64,000 nt of DNA from Yponomeuta sedellus (Eukaryota; Arthropoda; Insecta; Lepidoptera; Yponomeutidae), in contig OW203736.1 of the NCBI GenBank assembly GCA_934045075.1, positions 3,516,591 to 3,580,590 on the forward strand, written 5' to 3'. Shown here in pieces: positions 1 to 10,169 of the stretch. Each line of letters starts with the position of its first letter. Positions within the stretch are counted from its first letter, which is position 1. A program made the translations under genes and the position numbers. The notes below the pieces were generated by a model that was given only the letters and a program-made list of their open reading frames with translations, did not search any database and had not been told where the DNA came from.

Positions 1-338
1 CGCAAGCTCGCAAATAAAACAAAACTACACCTCTTTCAACTTGGAATATAGTTGAAGTGGCATAGAAAATAAGAAAAAGAACTCTTCCCCCTTGAAGATG
101 CAATTTAAAAGAACTGTGCGCCTTCCCACGTTGACAATAAAGCTCAATTAGGGCTAGCAAATTGCGCCTCAAGCAGACAATAAAGGTAGGCGGTAAATTT
201 CATGCGTTTGACACTTTACTTTATCGCAGTGCGCATAGAAACAAGGTATTTTCTTACAATAAATGAAAACGAAAGTAGGGAACGTTCTGTAAGGCACCTA
301 TTGTAAAAATTTTGACAATATTTTATATTGTCAAAAAC

Positions 339-622
339 GTGTTAGTGCATTAAAAAGAGTATAATCATGTGGGTACAGCGCAATCATTCCGATGTAAAAA
401 CCTAACTGCAAAGTAGGTACTCGGGGGTGCAAGTGATGCAAATTGCTTCGGCCCGATGTCGCTGCCTGTACGTAATACAGAGAATAAAGAATAAAATCTA
501 ATAGGCGATTTTATTCGATTTTATTGCTCAGTTGGAAAGAGCGCTGGCACGGATAGCCAGAGGTTGCGGGTTCGAATCCCGGCATGGGTGAATTTTTTAG
601 GCTCTAAATAGGTTTTTAATAG
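339..622 (+). repeat. Family A tRNA-like composite repeat, copy 1
   Basis: The copy opens with the end of the terminal block (gttagtgcattaaaaa), continues with the body (catgtgggtacag... taatacagagaat), then a tRNA-like part (about 525-590) with D-stem, anticodon-stem and B-box (ggttcgaatcc) sequence, and ends in the start of a second terminal block. The tRNA-like loop has C at the position before the anticodon where tRNAs need U, so it is a derivative and not a working tRNA. Confidence 0.75.
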
Positions 623-1042
623 TACATTATGATATAAATGCGGTGAGTTGAAAATTACAGCCGAGGCGATATTACTAGCCCGAGCCATCGGCGAGGGCTA
701 TAAGGAAGCAGATGCTGTAATTTTCAAAGCGCACGTATGTCATACGACGTTTTATAACATATTTACGAGGAAATTAATAAAATTCTGACTTTGTTATCAT
801 CACTACTTGACGACATTTTGAAATAAAAACAATAAATCGAAAAGAAAAAGCGCGCGGATTTATTTTTACTTGTCCACAAATAAGCGATGCGCGCGCATTA
901 ACTTTTTTTTTTTTTTAGGCAAAGGTACAAAAACAGCCAGTATTATTAATAAAAAAAATTAATATTTTTGTGTTTTTGTTATAGATAAATGGTTGTAATT
1001 TATTGTCAAAATAAATTAAATTAAAGATTACACTATTTTTAT
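623..1042. other. No recognisable feature
   Basis: AT-rich sequence with poly-T and poly-A runs between two family A copies. I see no coding potential or repeat boundary. Confidence 0.5.
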
Positions 1043-1498
1043 TTTTAATGCACTAACCCGTGCTAAGGAACAAATTTAAAAACCTATTTAGAGGCTAAAA
1101 ATTTCACCCATACCGGGATTCGAACCCGCAACCTCTGGCTATCCGTACCAGCGCTCTACCAATGAGCCAATGGGCGACTCACGGCATCAGTGAAATTTCG
1201 AACCTCTTTACAATATTCTCTGCAATAGTGTAATCATGTGGGTACAGTGATATCGTTCCGATGTTAAAACCTAACTGCAAAGTAGGTGGTCGGGGCTGTA
1301 AGTAATGCAATTTGCTTAAGTCAGATGTCGCTGCCTGTACGTAGTACAGAGAATATTGTAAAGAGGTTCGAAATTTCACTGATGCCGTGAGTCGCCCATT
1401 GGCTCAATTGGTAGAGCGCTGGGAAGGATAGCCAGAGGTTGCGGGTTCGAATCCCGGTATGGGTGAAATTTTTAGCCTCTAAATAGGTTTTTAAATTA
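1043..1498. repeat. Family A inverted pair (two tRNA-like heads facing out)
   Basis: A minus-strand tRNA-like half (terminal block 1043-1106, tRNA-like about 1107-1180) is followed by a plus-strand half (tRNA-like about 1395-1466, terminal block after it). Arms of roughly 148 bp (1076-1223 and 1350-1497) are inverted copies around a 126-bp body segment. Both arms keep the B-box-like ggttcgaatcc. Confidence 0.75.
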
Positions 1499-1822
1499 AA
1501 TTAAAGAATTAAATGTTTATTTGTTATATTTTATTTCCCAAAGTTAATTTTATTCATAAAATATTGACCACTTTCTTGACATAAAACCTCTTTGCTAAGA
1601 TTTTTAAAAGTATAGTTCATTTTTAGACGGAGTATCTTAAAACTTTATTAAAAAAAACACGTGCCTTTTACATTACATTATCGCACAAGTACGTAATGGG
1701 TTAGTATCAGATGATCGTAAAGTACCTGCAGCAACTTAGTTTTCCGTCATTTTGAGACCTATGAAGTCCCGAAAAGAATATTTTTATGGTCTGGTTTTTA
1801 AATATTCAATTTTTTTAAGGTT

Positions 1823-2072
1823 TATTAACGTAATTCCGGATTAACTGACTTTTTTGTCGATTTTTTATGGTTAAATTTATTTCCGTAATTCCGGATTAAC
1901 TGACTTTTTTGTCGGCAGAGGCTGACCAGGTTTCCGTCAGAGACGAGCAACCGACGCGACGGCGTGAGCTTCGTCTTTACTCACTATGATTAATCTCTGC
2001 GAATAAGATCGAAAAGTGGTTGGACTCTTCCGTTAAAACAATTCTAGTACGTTAATCCGGAATGAAGTTAAT
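1823..2072 (-). repeat. Family D-related element with inverted termini
   Basis: The ends attaacgtaattccggatta (1823) and gttaatccggaatgaagtta (2051) are imperfect inverted repeats. The interior at about 1943-2034 aligns with the reverse complement of the family D copy at 32311-32489 (shared agacgagcaaccgacg, ctctgcgaat, ggactcttccg). A 31-bp segment is exactly duplicated at 1829-1859 and 1884-1914. Confidence 0.5.
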
Positions 2073-2551
2073 ACTGTGTGATACTTAAGAAAGTTTTATT
2101 TATTTTTTTAATTTTAGTAGAACCACAGGATACAATTTATATAAAATACTTTAAGAACGTTAACCATTTATGGGTTTAGTACTTTCACTAAACATCAATC
2201 TATGCATCTATCTATGTATGTTATAATATATATTATGTTATTCCAATCTAAATTTTCGACGCAAGTGTCTCATTCATACATTTTTTTTTACTTCTTCGCA
2301 CAAAATGTCACTTGCTCGGAAAGATTAATACCGTGTTCCTTTATACGCAGCCTGCTTTACCTAACTTACCTCCCAGGTTTCCGGTAAAAGGGTAGATTCG
2401 TGGCAGGTGATTTGTGGCACACAGCCGAACCTTTGAAATGTTCAAGACGAGCTTGCCTTATTTAAATAGAAGGCGGAATACATAAAAAAAGTAATACGTC
2501 GAATTGATAACCTCCTCCTTTTTCTGAAGTCGCTTAGTAAAATACGGAAGA

Positions 2552-2812
2552 CGGCCTCGGTAGCGCAGCGTTTTGGTACGCTGACTGTAAAACCGAAGGT
2601 CTCGGGTTCGATCCCCGGCCGGGTCAAACTAGGAAACGTATATTATACATTTCTAGTTCGTCTCGGGTCTTTGGATGTTACCTATATATTTATTGTATTA
2701 AATGTATCGTCGATTTAGGACCTGTAATACAAGTCATAGTTTACTTATAATTTAGTATGGGGCTAACGAGATCTGTGTAATAATAAGTCCATGAATAATA
2801 ATTATTATTATT
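2552..2812 (+). repeat. Family B SINE (tRNA-derived), near full length
   Basis: The tRNA-like head (gcgcagcg... gggttcgatccccggc) is followed by a body ending in ctaacgagatctgtgtaata and an AT-rich tail of ATT repeats. It is the reference copy for family B in this window. Confidence 0.75.
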
Positions 2813-2904
2813 AAATCAGTAAATCGTCATATTTCAGCCCGGTCCTTTGATATGGAAAAGATAAGAATTGACGGTTTTATCGATTTGAATTAAAGTAGTA
2901 GAAT

Positions 2905-3085
2905 CAGGGGTTATGTTATGCAAAGGGGAAGATAAAAAGTACCCGGAACGGAAGTACCCAGCGTGCGTGCATACAACGACATAAGAACGTTGATGAAGCG
3001 AAGCTGATCTGTCAGGATCGTAGCAAGTGGCAGTCCCTGGTCTCTGCCTACCCCTCTGGGATACAGGCGTGAGATTATGTATGTA
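2905..3085 (+). repeat. Family G LINE 3' end fragment
   Basis: Read in frame it gives a degenerate VDEAKLICQDRSKWQSLVSA followed by YPSGIQA and a stop, the conserved C-terminus of a lepidopteran-type non-LTR retrotransposon ORF seen six more times in this window. It ends in a short TATG run. Confidence 0.6.
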
Positions 3086-3512
3086 TGTGTACATATTAAT
3101 CACGCCGACGAAACGGTAGGAAAAAATCACTCAATCTGCTGTGACTGTATCTTAACTACGAAATAGACTGACTCTCGTCAGAGCTGAATAATTAATCTTA
3201 GAGCAAGAGCGCTTTAAAATAAAACATCTAAAAGTCTAAAAGACAACTCGCCTCAGCAGAAATTTCAAAATAAATATTTCAGCTCGAGGAGAAACCTGTG
3301 ATCTTATAACAAAGAAAAATGAGGAAGATACGGTACAAGAAAGTCATATATTGAATTATTTTCAACTTGGTTACAATAAGTAGGTCCTAGTTGTACAATC
3401 GGCGGTCTTGTCGCTAACAGCGATCTCTTTTAGACAACTGTCTGTGGAATAGGAAGTAGGAAGGTAGGCTAGACACGGTGTCTTCTTGTGGTCCCATTAT
3501 TTTGTCGGTTTC

Positions 3513-3750
3513 GCATTAAAATGTGAAAATTACTTTGCTAAATTCCGCCAAAAATCCGACTCAATACTCACACAAGTATTGGTTTCGGTGGTGGTATGTT
3601 CGTGTCTTGCTTCTGCTTGAAAAAGTGGGAGGGAGGTCGGTGCATTAACTAACCACATGGTGCTTGAGGGATTGTTGGCGGAATTTAGTAAAGTAATTTT
3701 CACATTTTAATGCAATTATGGATTTCCAAGGTAACGCCTGATTACATCCA
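3513..3750. mobile_element. MITE with 39-bp terminal inverted repeats
   Basis: Arms at 3513-3551 and 3675-3713 (gcattaaaatgtgaaaatta...) match at 38 of 39 positions. The right flank (attatggatttcc... acgcctgatt) is shared with the related element at 32771-33083, so the unit probably runs on to about 3750. Confidence 0.65.
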
Positions 3751-3759
3751 ATTTTCGTC

Positions 3760-4585
3760 AGTTCATGGGGCCACAAGAAATTTCGTGGACTAAGAGAGAA
3801 ATAAATTTCTCGCAGTCCTTTTAATAAAAATGGTCTATTCTCTTGAAAATGTTAGGATGTAACGTCACTTGCGCTTCTGAATGTGATCCAAGGCTCTTTC
3901 AACTCAGATAAATGCCACGTCAAAGTTTCTTTGAGAAAGATGTTTATTTCGCAGGTTATCTTTCGATTGTTTGTACTTTCAAATGCCAGCTGAAGTAATT
4001 AATACCAAGTTGGTCTTTTGCCCGCGGCTCCCCGCTCATGTCATGTTTTTGAAAGCTACCTAAAATAAAACTACGAAATTGTGCTAGTTGTAAAATACCT
4101 CTTAAAATGAAATTCTTAGAAATCTTTCCATTTGCAATAATGTCTGTAAAAAAATATACGTATAAATTGAAATTGAAATACGTTTATTTATCACACACAG
4201 ATTAGAGAACATATGGATACTATGGCAAAAAATTAGAGACAAATATGTGATAAGAAGGATAGGGCTCAGCTTAACCTTAACTCAGTATAACCAGACACAT
4301 TGCATGCTCAGCGATGACTTCAGCTATTGATTTCAGTACGTATTTTAATAGAGAAATTAAGTTTACGATTAAGCTATGCGAATCACAGCGAAACCTTCCG
4401 GCAGTTTGTATAGCTGAGTAATGGTAATAAACGCTTTCAATTTCAATTTGAAAATCACAAGAGAATCCCTATTTACTTTATAATGCCTCTTTGATAATAT
4501 AAAGTGTTTACGAATGTTGGGTTCGAGAAATAAGCACTGTATTTGTATTGCTTTACAGTGCCGCATTTATAGAAACGTTAATTAA
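3760..4585. other. No recognisable feature
   Basis: AT-rich intergenic sequence. Only short chance reading frames, no recognised repeat family. Confidence 0.4.
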
Positions 4586-4587
4586 AG

Positions 4588-4680
4588 CTTCTACCTCGTT
4601 GGTCAAGAGGTTTCATGTCTGATTACTACGCCGGAGGTCGTGGGTTCTATTTTTACTGGAAAATAGACATTTACATACAC
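4588..4680 (+). repeat. Degraded tRNA-like SINE head
   Basis: A tctacctcgttggtcaagag stretch followed by ggtcgtgggttc resembles the A and B boxes of a tRNA-derived SINE. No tail or target duplication was seen. Confidence 0.3.
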
Positions 4681-4723
4681 ATGTAAATGTGTTTAAAAGG
4701 CCTCAGTCTAGTTTTATGATATA

Positions 4724-4957
4724 CACTCCTGGACACATCTATTGGCCCACCTTAAGAGTTTAGGTTTCGATGGTTCCTCCTAAATACGAGTATGATTGCT
4801 AGATTGAACGAAAACTATTGATGCAGTTTTAAACCTTATACATTTTACATAAACCTGGTTCAAAACTGCATAAAAACTTTTTGCGCGACCTAATATAATT
4901 TTTTAGCTAGGACAAAACGAAACTGAAAATGCAAGGTGGGCCAATAATGTGTGATGC
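4724..4957. mobile_element. Tc1/mariner-like MITE
   Basis: Imperfect inverted ends: acacatctattggcccacct at 4733 against its reverse complement around 4933-4952 (aaggtgggccaataatgtgt). The left edge begins cactcctggacacat. There is no transposase inside. The class is inferred from the TIR style only. Confidence 0.45.
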
Positions 4958-5395
4958 TTAAGAAATGTAACGGTTTAGTAAATATTATTAATTTAAGAAA
5001 GGGACTGAGATACCATACGGTCTCTTGCTCGCACAATGTAGACGGCACTATAGTACGAGTGAGAGGCAAATAATTGTCTTGTCTCTTTCCTTCATTTACA
5101 GCTTTATAATTTCATGTAGTTGTTAATTATCACAGTATTTATCTCGAAGCAATGCTCGAAGTAAAATGTTGAACACACAACAAAATGGATTAGAAAGGTA
5201 GTTAAAAAAACCATGAAAGTATTTTTTTTAATGTAGGAGAGTAATATTATCAAAGGTATAATGTAATCAAGTTGAGCTTTGAATACAGTAGAAAACCAAA
5301 TAAAACCCTTAAAAAGTAAACAACTAACATCACGCAAACTATATAGTAAGTCGCTTAAAGCGAATATTTCAGGTCTTAAAAAAGAAGAAAGAAAG

Positions 5396-5685
5396 ACATA
5401 ACATTACATTTACATTCAGGCACAAACATTGCTTGTGGCCCCACACTAAGATACCAGAAACAGCGACATCACCAACATGTGAACATCCAAGACCTGTTTT
5501 TGAACTAAAACTTTCGTAAGCACAACACATTGTAGACTTTTAGTCCGATATAACAACACCCGTAAGTAAATCCGGACTAAAAGTCTACAATCCAAGACCT
5601 GGTTTTTTTTTGTCCCCAGCCGGGGTTCGAACCCGGGACCTCTCGCATGGTAGGTAGATGCACTACCGCTGCGCCACAGAGGCCG
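5396..5685 (-). repeat. Family C SINE interrupted by a family D insertion
   Basis: On the minus strand a tRNA-like head (gtggcgcagcggtag... gggttcgaaccccggc) is followed by caggtcttggatg and the usual 3' body. The body is split at 5497-5590 by another element flanked by a direct repeat of tccaagacctg. Confidence 0.7.
5497..5590 (-). mobile_element. Family D short element with 11-bp target duplication
   Basis: A 94-bp insertion flanked by tccaagacctg at 5486-5496 and 5591-5601. On the minus strand it starts gtagacttttagtccgg, ends ttagttcaaaaa, and contains an inverted copy of its own 5' end, so it looks like an internally rearranged version of the 179-bp copy at 32311. Confidence 0.7.
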
Positions 5686-5802
5686 TGTTACAAAGACACA
5701 AGGTGGTTCTCACTAAAAAAAAACATGGTGAAGCTTGGGCCAGCTTTCCGCAGCAAATGTTGCTGACGTATTAATTCCAGAATGATGAAACGTCCACCTA
5801 TC

Positions 5803-5911
5803 TACCGGCAGATGCTGGATGAGGCAAGCTGAAGACTGGGCGCTATGGCGCTCACTAGAGGAGGGCTATGTCAAGCAGTGGACTACATAATATAGCCTGA
5901 AGAAGAAGAAG
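5803..5911 (+). mobile_element. Family H truncated LINE 3' end with 15-bp target duplication
   Basis: The 109-bp insert starts taccggcagatgctgg and ends in (GAA)n. It is flanked by exact copies of aaacgtccacctatc at 5788-5802 and 5912-5926. The same 3' end lies at about 60307. The insertion sits 7 bp past the 3' end (stop) of the CCDC180-like reading frame. Confidence 0.75.
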
Positions 5912-5932
5912 AAACGTCCACCTATCAACCTC

Positions 5933-8401
5933 CTATTTCTTATGCTTATGACCAAGCCCGTGAGCGGTCTGGGGAATGTGCATGTGCTCCTTTATGTTCT
6001 GCATGAGCGCATAGACGAGATGCTCACCCATGGATTCCAGTTCCAAACGCCTATCGTGAATCAGACTCGTCACCAGTTCCGTGGTCGACTCAATCGTAGC
6101 GGAGGAGTCTTGCAAGGCATTGGCTGCGTCCAACGCCTCCGAAGCGTTATAAGTCCCGCCTTCGTGGAACATGGTCAGTTTAGACAAAAACCTGAGGTTA
6201 GCAATCCTGGCCGCTTGCACCGCATCCCCAATCTCCGACATAATCTTATCGCTGACGCGCACGATAGAGTCCTGGTAAGAACGGAGCAGACCCTCCAATC
6301 TAGGAAGATAGCTTATCAACTTGAGTCTCCTAACTTCGTGATCAATTTGTTCGTCAGCAATCAGCATGTATATTTTCTCTTGGTACTCGGTTGCTTTCTC
6401 GATTACCGGATAGAGCCTCGGGCAGTTAACGTCGAAAGAGTCTGCGAGCTTCAGTAGATTCTCGTTCAACTGTTTCACAGCGGCAGTGTGTGATTTGAGG
6501 CGGTCCGCATGGTTTTGTAGCTCAGCGAGGCGCAGAGTAAGCAACGCCTTCATACGCTCAGGTCTGACGCTATGGGAGACCATCTTTAGTGAGTATCTCG
6601 TGTGCAGCGCTTCGGCTCGCTCGTCCAACCACTGGCGCGCGTGTTCGGTCAACAATTCAGGGATCTGAGCGGCTGAGGTCTCAAGAGACTCCAGGAAACC
6701 ATCACGCCAGTTTTGCAATGACAAAGATTGTAGCTCGGTTTGTAAAATAGCCCTAGGCAGCGGCTGGTCAGCTGAGTAGCTGTTACGTGGGCTCGTGTTT
6801 TTGATTGACAGTTGGTGAGTCGTGCTCTCTGCAGCTAAGCCGTGTGATAGTGGGTGGTTGACAAGGAATGTCCGGAACTCAGCCATCAGCGTAGACGCCA
6901 ACACAGGTATAAGTTGCATCTTCTCTTCTAATCTTGCGAACTCAGCTTGACTGTGTGTAGCATACATCTTGGCTGTGGTGTCGAGCATGCGCATCAGCTC
7001 TTCGTACGCAGCATTAGCGTCTTCAATAGTATAGGCTGTACGCAACGAAACCATAGCAATGTTAGTGAGCGTCTCGTAGGTCATTTCTGCGGTATCATTG
7101 TTTGTAATCAAATCTTCGACAGCCATAAGTGTTAGCTTTTCAGCGAGAGACAATCTAACAATGTGAGCATCCCATAGGTGACCAGCATTGTATAAAATCA
7201 TGTAAGTGTTGCGTAGTTTCTCACCTAGATTAAAGAGACTCGTTTGCATGTTTATGGCGTCTATGCGGGCTTTCACCATAAACAGCTGGTTGGTACCACT
7301 TAAGGAGATCTTATTCTGTACAATGGTGGATAGCTTGTTTACGATATGGTCGATCATTCGCTGCAGTTCTACAGTCTCGCAAGTTTTCTCATCGGAAAAC
7401 ATCACGCTTTGTTTCTGATCCCAGTCTCTTTCCAGGTCTTCGAGCTTTATTTGGTAGCCAGAGAAGACTTTCAAGACTGCTGTTTTGTAGGCATCTACAA
7501 GACGCGCGACGCATTTGTCAAATTCTCCCTCTGCGAGTGATTTTTCTGTTGCAATATCAGTGAATGTTCCATGACCAACTGAGCAAACACTATGCGATCG
7601 CCTTTTGAACGAACCAGAATCGGAGCTCTTGCGGCCCGCGCTTCTACTTCGAGAATTCGGTGGCGCAGCTACAGTGGCCAATGAAAGTATAGTTGCTTTG
7701 GATTTTACTACCTCTTCTTTGGCCTGCATTTTCAACTGCCCCTCCACCTCAATGTACGCCCTAATATTACTAAGTAATTGCTGATTGATCTCGTAGATTC
7801 TGCTGTCGAAATCTTGCAGAACCTCGTGAGGCTGATACGTCCCTAATACCACCAGACGTTTGAAGTAATCACGCAACAGGTGTCTCAATTTATCAGCCCT
7901 TACCCTCTCTAGTTGCATACCTTCTTGTTTGAGCCATTGTATATCATCGTCTCTTTCTTTCGCTAACTGGGTTATTTCTTTCAAAGCGCTATCTTTCATC
8001 GTTGTCCTAATAGGTTCCAGTTCTTTACAATTCTTGACAATGCAGTCCATATCATTTTGATTCTCTTGCAAGTGAGCTCGAAGCAACTCGGCTACCGTAT
8101 GTACCTTACCTTCTATTTCGAGGTTGATATCTTTTAGCTTTTCGATCATTTCTTGCAAGATGATGTGGTGGGAGTCTTTCTGGGCTTTTAGGAAATCTAT
8201 GAATGTTTGCCCCGCTCTCTTTGGAATAATATCATCGGGTAAGGCGGCCACAGTTAAGTGATCATCCATTCCTCCGTAAGAGATATGCGCTTCGGTCTTC
8301 TTCTGGCCGCTGCAGCAGACTTCCGGCGTGTGCTGGTTGGTTTTCAACATAGATTCCGCCTTTTCTGACGAGCTTGAGGAGCTTTGGTTTGCTGTCGACA
8401 T
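5933..8401 (-). CDS. Large coiled-coil protein, CCDC180-like N-terminal half
   Basis: One uninterrupted 822-codon frame. I start it at the ATG at 8401; a GTG two codons further upstream is not a likely start. After a Ser-rich N-terminus come long amphipathic helices, a Ser/Arg-rich linker near residue 250 and more helices to a basic end (GHKHKK). Stretches such as DSRIYEINQQLLSNIRAYIE and ERDDDIQWLKQEGMQLE resemble the DUF4455 region of CCDC180, a large animal coiled-coil protein linked to testis and cilia. Family members are about twice as long and carry a second conserved domain that I do not see here. The lack of introns suggests a shortened gene or a retrocopy, but there is no internal stop in 2.5 kb, so it is probably under selection or young. 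Codons are GC-richer than the flanks. The alternative is an unrelated coiled-coil protein. No polyadenylation signal is obvious just past the stop. Confidence 0.8.
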   Translation of the reverse strand: MSTANQSSSSSSEKAESMLKTNQHTPEVCCSGQKKTEAHISYGGMDDHLTVAALPDDIIPKRAGQTFIDFLKAQKDSHHIILQEMIEKLKDINLEIEGKVHTVAELLRAHLQENQNDMDCIVKNCKELEPIRTTMKDSALKEITQLAKERDDDIQWLKQEGMQLERVRADKLRHLLRDYFKRLVVLGTYQPHEVLQDFDSRIYEINQQLLSNIRAYIEVEGQLKMQAKEEVVKSKATILSLATVAAPPNSRSRSAGRKSSDSGSFKRRSHSVCSVGHGTFTDIATEKSLAEGEFDKCVARLVDAYKTAVLKVFSGYQIKLEDLERDWDQKQSVMFSDEKTCETVELQRMIDHIVNKLSTIVQNKISLSGTNQLFMVKARIDAINMQTSLFNLGEKLRNTYMILYNAGHLWDAHIVRLSLAEKLTLMAVEDLITNNDTAEMTYETLTNIAMVSLRTAYTIEDANAAYEELMRMLDTTAKMYATHSQAEFARLEEKMQLIPVLASTLMAEFRTFLVNHPLSHGLAAESTTHQLSIKNTSPRNSYSADQPLPRAILQTELQSLSLQNWRDGFLESLETSAAQIPELLTEHARQWLDERAEALHTRYSLKMVSHSVRPERMKALLTLRLAELQNHADRLKSHTAAVKQLNENLLKLADSFDVNCPRLYPVIEKATEYQEKIYMLIADEQIDHEVRRLKLISYLPRLEGLLRSYQDSIVRVSDKIMSEIGDAVQAARIANLRFLSKLTMFHEGGTYNASEALDAANALQDSSATIESTTELVTSLIHDRRLELESMGEHLVYALMQNIKEHMHIPQTAHGLGHKHKK

Positions 8402-8840
8402 TGTCACTTTTTGTACGAACTAGATTAGGAATTATTATTACCTTCAAAGGAATATCAGATCGGTTTAAAAATCAACCAATCAATTCTTGATATGAGGCTT
8501 CCCTAAAGGAAGATTTTGCCAATGGCAAGTTTAAAAGATTGCAGGGATTGAGCCTTTGTCATTTTAATCTGTGATTGACGCCATTTTGAAAACTGTCGCT
8601 GTCACTGAAAATGAATAGTCAACTAAGCGTCGAACGTCGGAACGGAAATAAGGTTCCGACCTCGTTCCGGACTAACCTCATGGAAATACGCAAACACTCA
8701 GCGTTCATCTCGTGCCCTGAATATGCCTGAAAGTTGTTCATTTCCCGCTCCATCAATGCAGTGTGTAACATCCGACATTCCCCTTATATTTCAAATCATA
8801 CTTTACTATAAAACCATCTTCATTCCTTCACCATGAAAAC
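8402..8840. other. Upstream region of the CCDC180-like gene
   Basis: Contains no repeat I recognise. Any promoter for the minus-strand gene should lie here, but I see no clear initiator or TATA box. Confidence 0.4.
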
Positions 8841-8844
8841 TTTA

Positions 8845-9115
8845 TGATGAAGGAATGAAGATGGAATGGATGAAGGAAGAAAGATTGACTATTGCAAATG
8901 TGAGAGGAAGGGCTGGTAAGGGACGTCCCAGGCGGACATACATCGACCAAATAGGGGATATATTAACAAAGGGGTAGATAAAAAGTACTCGGAACGGGCG
9001 TGCGTACATGCAACGACTTATGAGCGTCGATGAAGCGAAAGTGATCTGTCATGATCGTGGCCAATGGTGGTCCCTGGTCTCTGCCTACCCTTCTGGGATA
9101 CAGGCGTGAGGTTAC
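8845..9115 (+). pseudogene. Family G LINE C-terminal fragment
   Basis: Reads GRAGKGRPRRTYIDQIGDIL, an in-frame stop, then VDEAKVICHDRG and SLVSAYPSGIQA before a stop. Basic G-R-P-R-x-T-Y motifs followed by this tail are typical of the end of non-LTR retrotransposon ORFs of the RTE type. It is truncated at the 5' side and broken by the internal stop, so it is not functional. Confidence 0.6.
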
Positions 9116-9248
9116 GTATGTATGTATGTATGTATGTATGTATGTATGTATGTATGTATGTATGTATGTATGTATGTATGTATGTATGTATGTATGTATG
9201 TATGTATGTATGTATGTATGTATGTATGTATGTATGTATGTATGTATG

Positions 9249-9278
<30 letters not shown>
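9116..9278. repeat. (TATG)n microsatellite, about 40 copies
   Basis: Uninterrupted tetranucleotide array directly after the LINE 3' end at 8845-9115, so it most likely grew from the short TATG tail of that element. It creates meaningless long frames on both strands. Confidence 0.98.
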
Positions 9279-9279
<1 letters not shown>

Positions 9280-9281
9280 GG

Positions 9282-9284
9282 GTG

Positions 9285-9307
<23 letters not shown>
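9282..9307. repeat. (TG)n microsatellite
   Basis: About 13 TG units, followed by two TATG units, continuing the same simple-repeat tract. Confidence 0.95.
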
Positions 9308-9317
<10 letters not shown>

Positions 9318-9570
9318 TATTATTACAGCTACAGTCCGTGATATTTTCTGACTGATCAGACATCGTGTCTATAACTCCAATTAACATCTTATTACAGCAG
9401 ATAACATCGCACTGTACCGAACTCAATTAGTCTAATAACACGGCTATTACTGAGCATTAGTTGTCGTAATTGCTTATCCAGACAAGGGCCGGGCCAAAGG
9501 GAGTAATTTAGGCTAATGGGCGGCTTTACCTTGGACGATAACCGTAACGACAAGGCATCTACAGGTTGAC

Positions 9571-9716
9571 GGCCTCGGTGGAGCAGCAGTTTGGCACGCT
9601 GACTGTAAAACCGAAGGTCTCGGGTTCGATCCCCGGCCGGGTCAAAATAGGAAACGAAGTTTTCTAGTTCGTCTCGGGTCTTGGATGTTATCTATGTCTT
9701 TATTGTATTAAATCTA
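9571..9716 (+). repeat. Family B SINE, 3' truncated
   Basis: A complete tRNA-like head (gtaaaaccgaaggtctcggg) plus the first half of the body. It stops after tgtattaaatctac. Confidence 0.75.
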
Positions 9717-10026
9717 CTGTATTACGTTGATGTGGAGAGTGGAAGGGGTAGTTCCAGAAAAAATAGGGGAGTTATTTACAAAAAAAAATATCCTATAAAA
9801 TTGCCCTTGCAGAGCCCAGGCCTTCTCTCGGAGGGAGAGTATGGGCTAATTAGGAATGAACAAGTGAAAATTCTTTATTGTACTAAAAACTAATTTGTAC
9901 AAAGGCGAGCTTTATACTAGATGGTATTTTCTTCCAGCTTACCACGCGTGCTCACCGCGGGACGACACAGTGCAAAAATAAAGCACTACGATTTTATTGC
10001 TTTTTCGAGAAGAAAACAGAAAAATA

Positions 10027-10166
10027 GGGGACACGTAGTAAGTTTTAAAATTGATTTTTTAGAGCTGGAAGTAACGTAAGCTAGAAGGCAACATTTTTAT
10101 GTTGCCTTCTAGTTTACGTTACTTCCGGCTCTAAAAAATCAATTTTATAACTTACTACGTGTCCCC
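10027..10166. repeat. 140-bp near-perfect palindrome (snapback element)
   Basis: Two arms of 68 bp (ggggacacgtagtaagtt... ggcaacat) with about 3 mismatches surround a 4-nt loop near 10097. The structure resembles a fold-back MITE. The flanks are ATA-like on both sides, so a TA or ATA target duplication is possible. Confidence 0.9.
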
Positions 10167-10169
10167 ATA

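Noticed and set aside
525..590. Functional tRNA genes at this and the other tRNA-like sites
   Set aside because: The loop before the anticodon has C where U is required, the T-stem has a mismatch and the sequences recur with SINE bodies. They are tRNA-derived repeats.
5942..6457. 171-codon plus-strand frame opposite the CCDC180-like gene
   Set aside because: It is the antisense shadow of the coiled-coil gene, with no recognisable domain.
9051..9426. Long frames of repeated Tyr-Val-Cys-Met or Thr-Tyr-Ile-His
   Set aside because: They are translations of the TATG microsatellite, whose period gives open frames on both strands.
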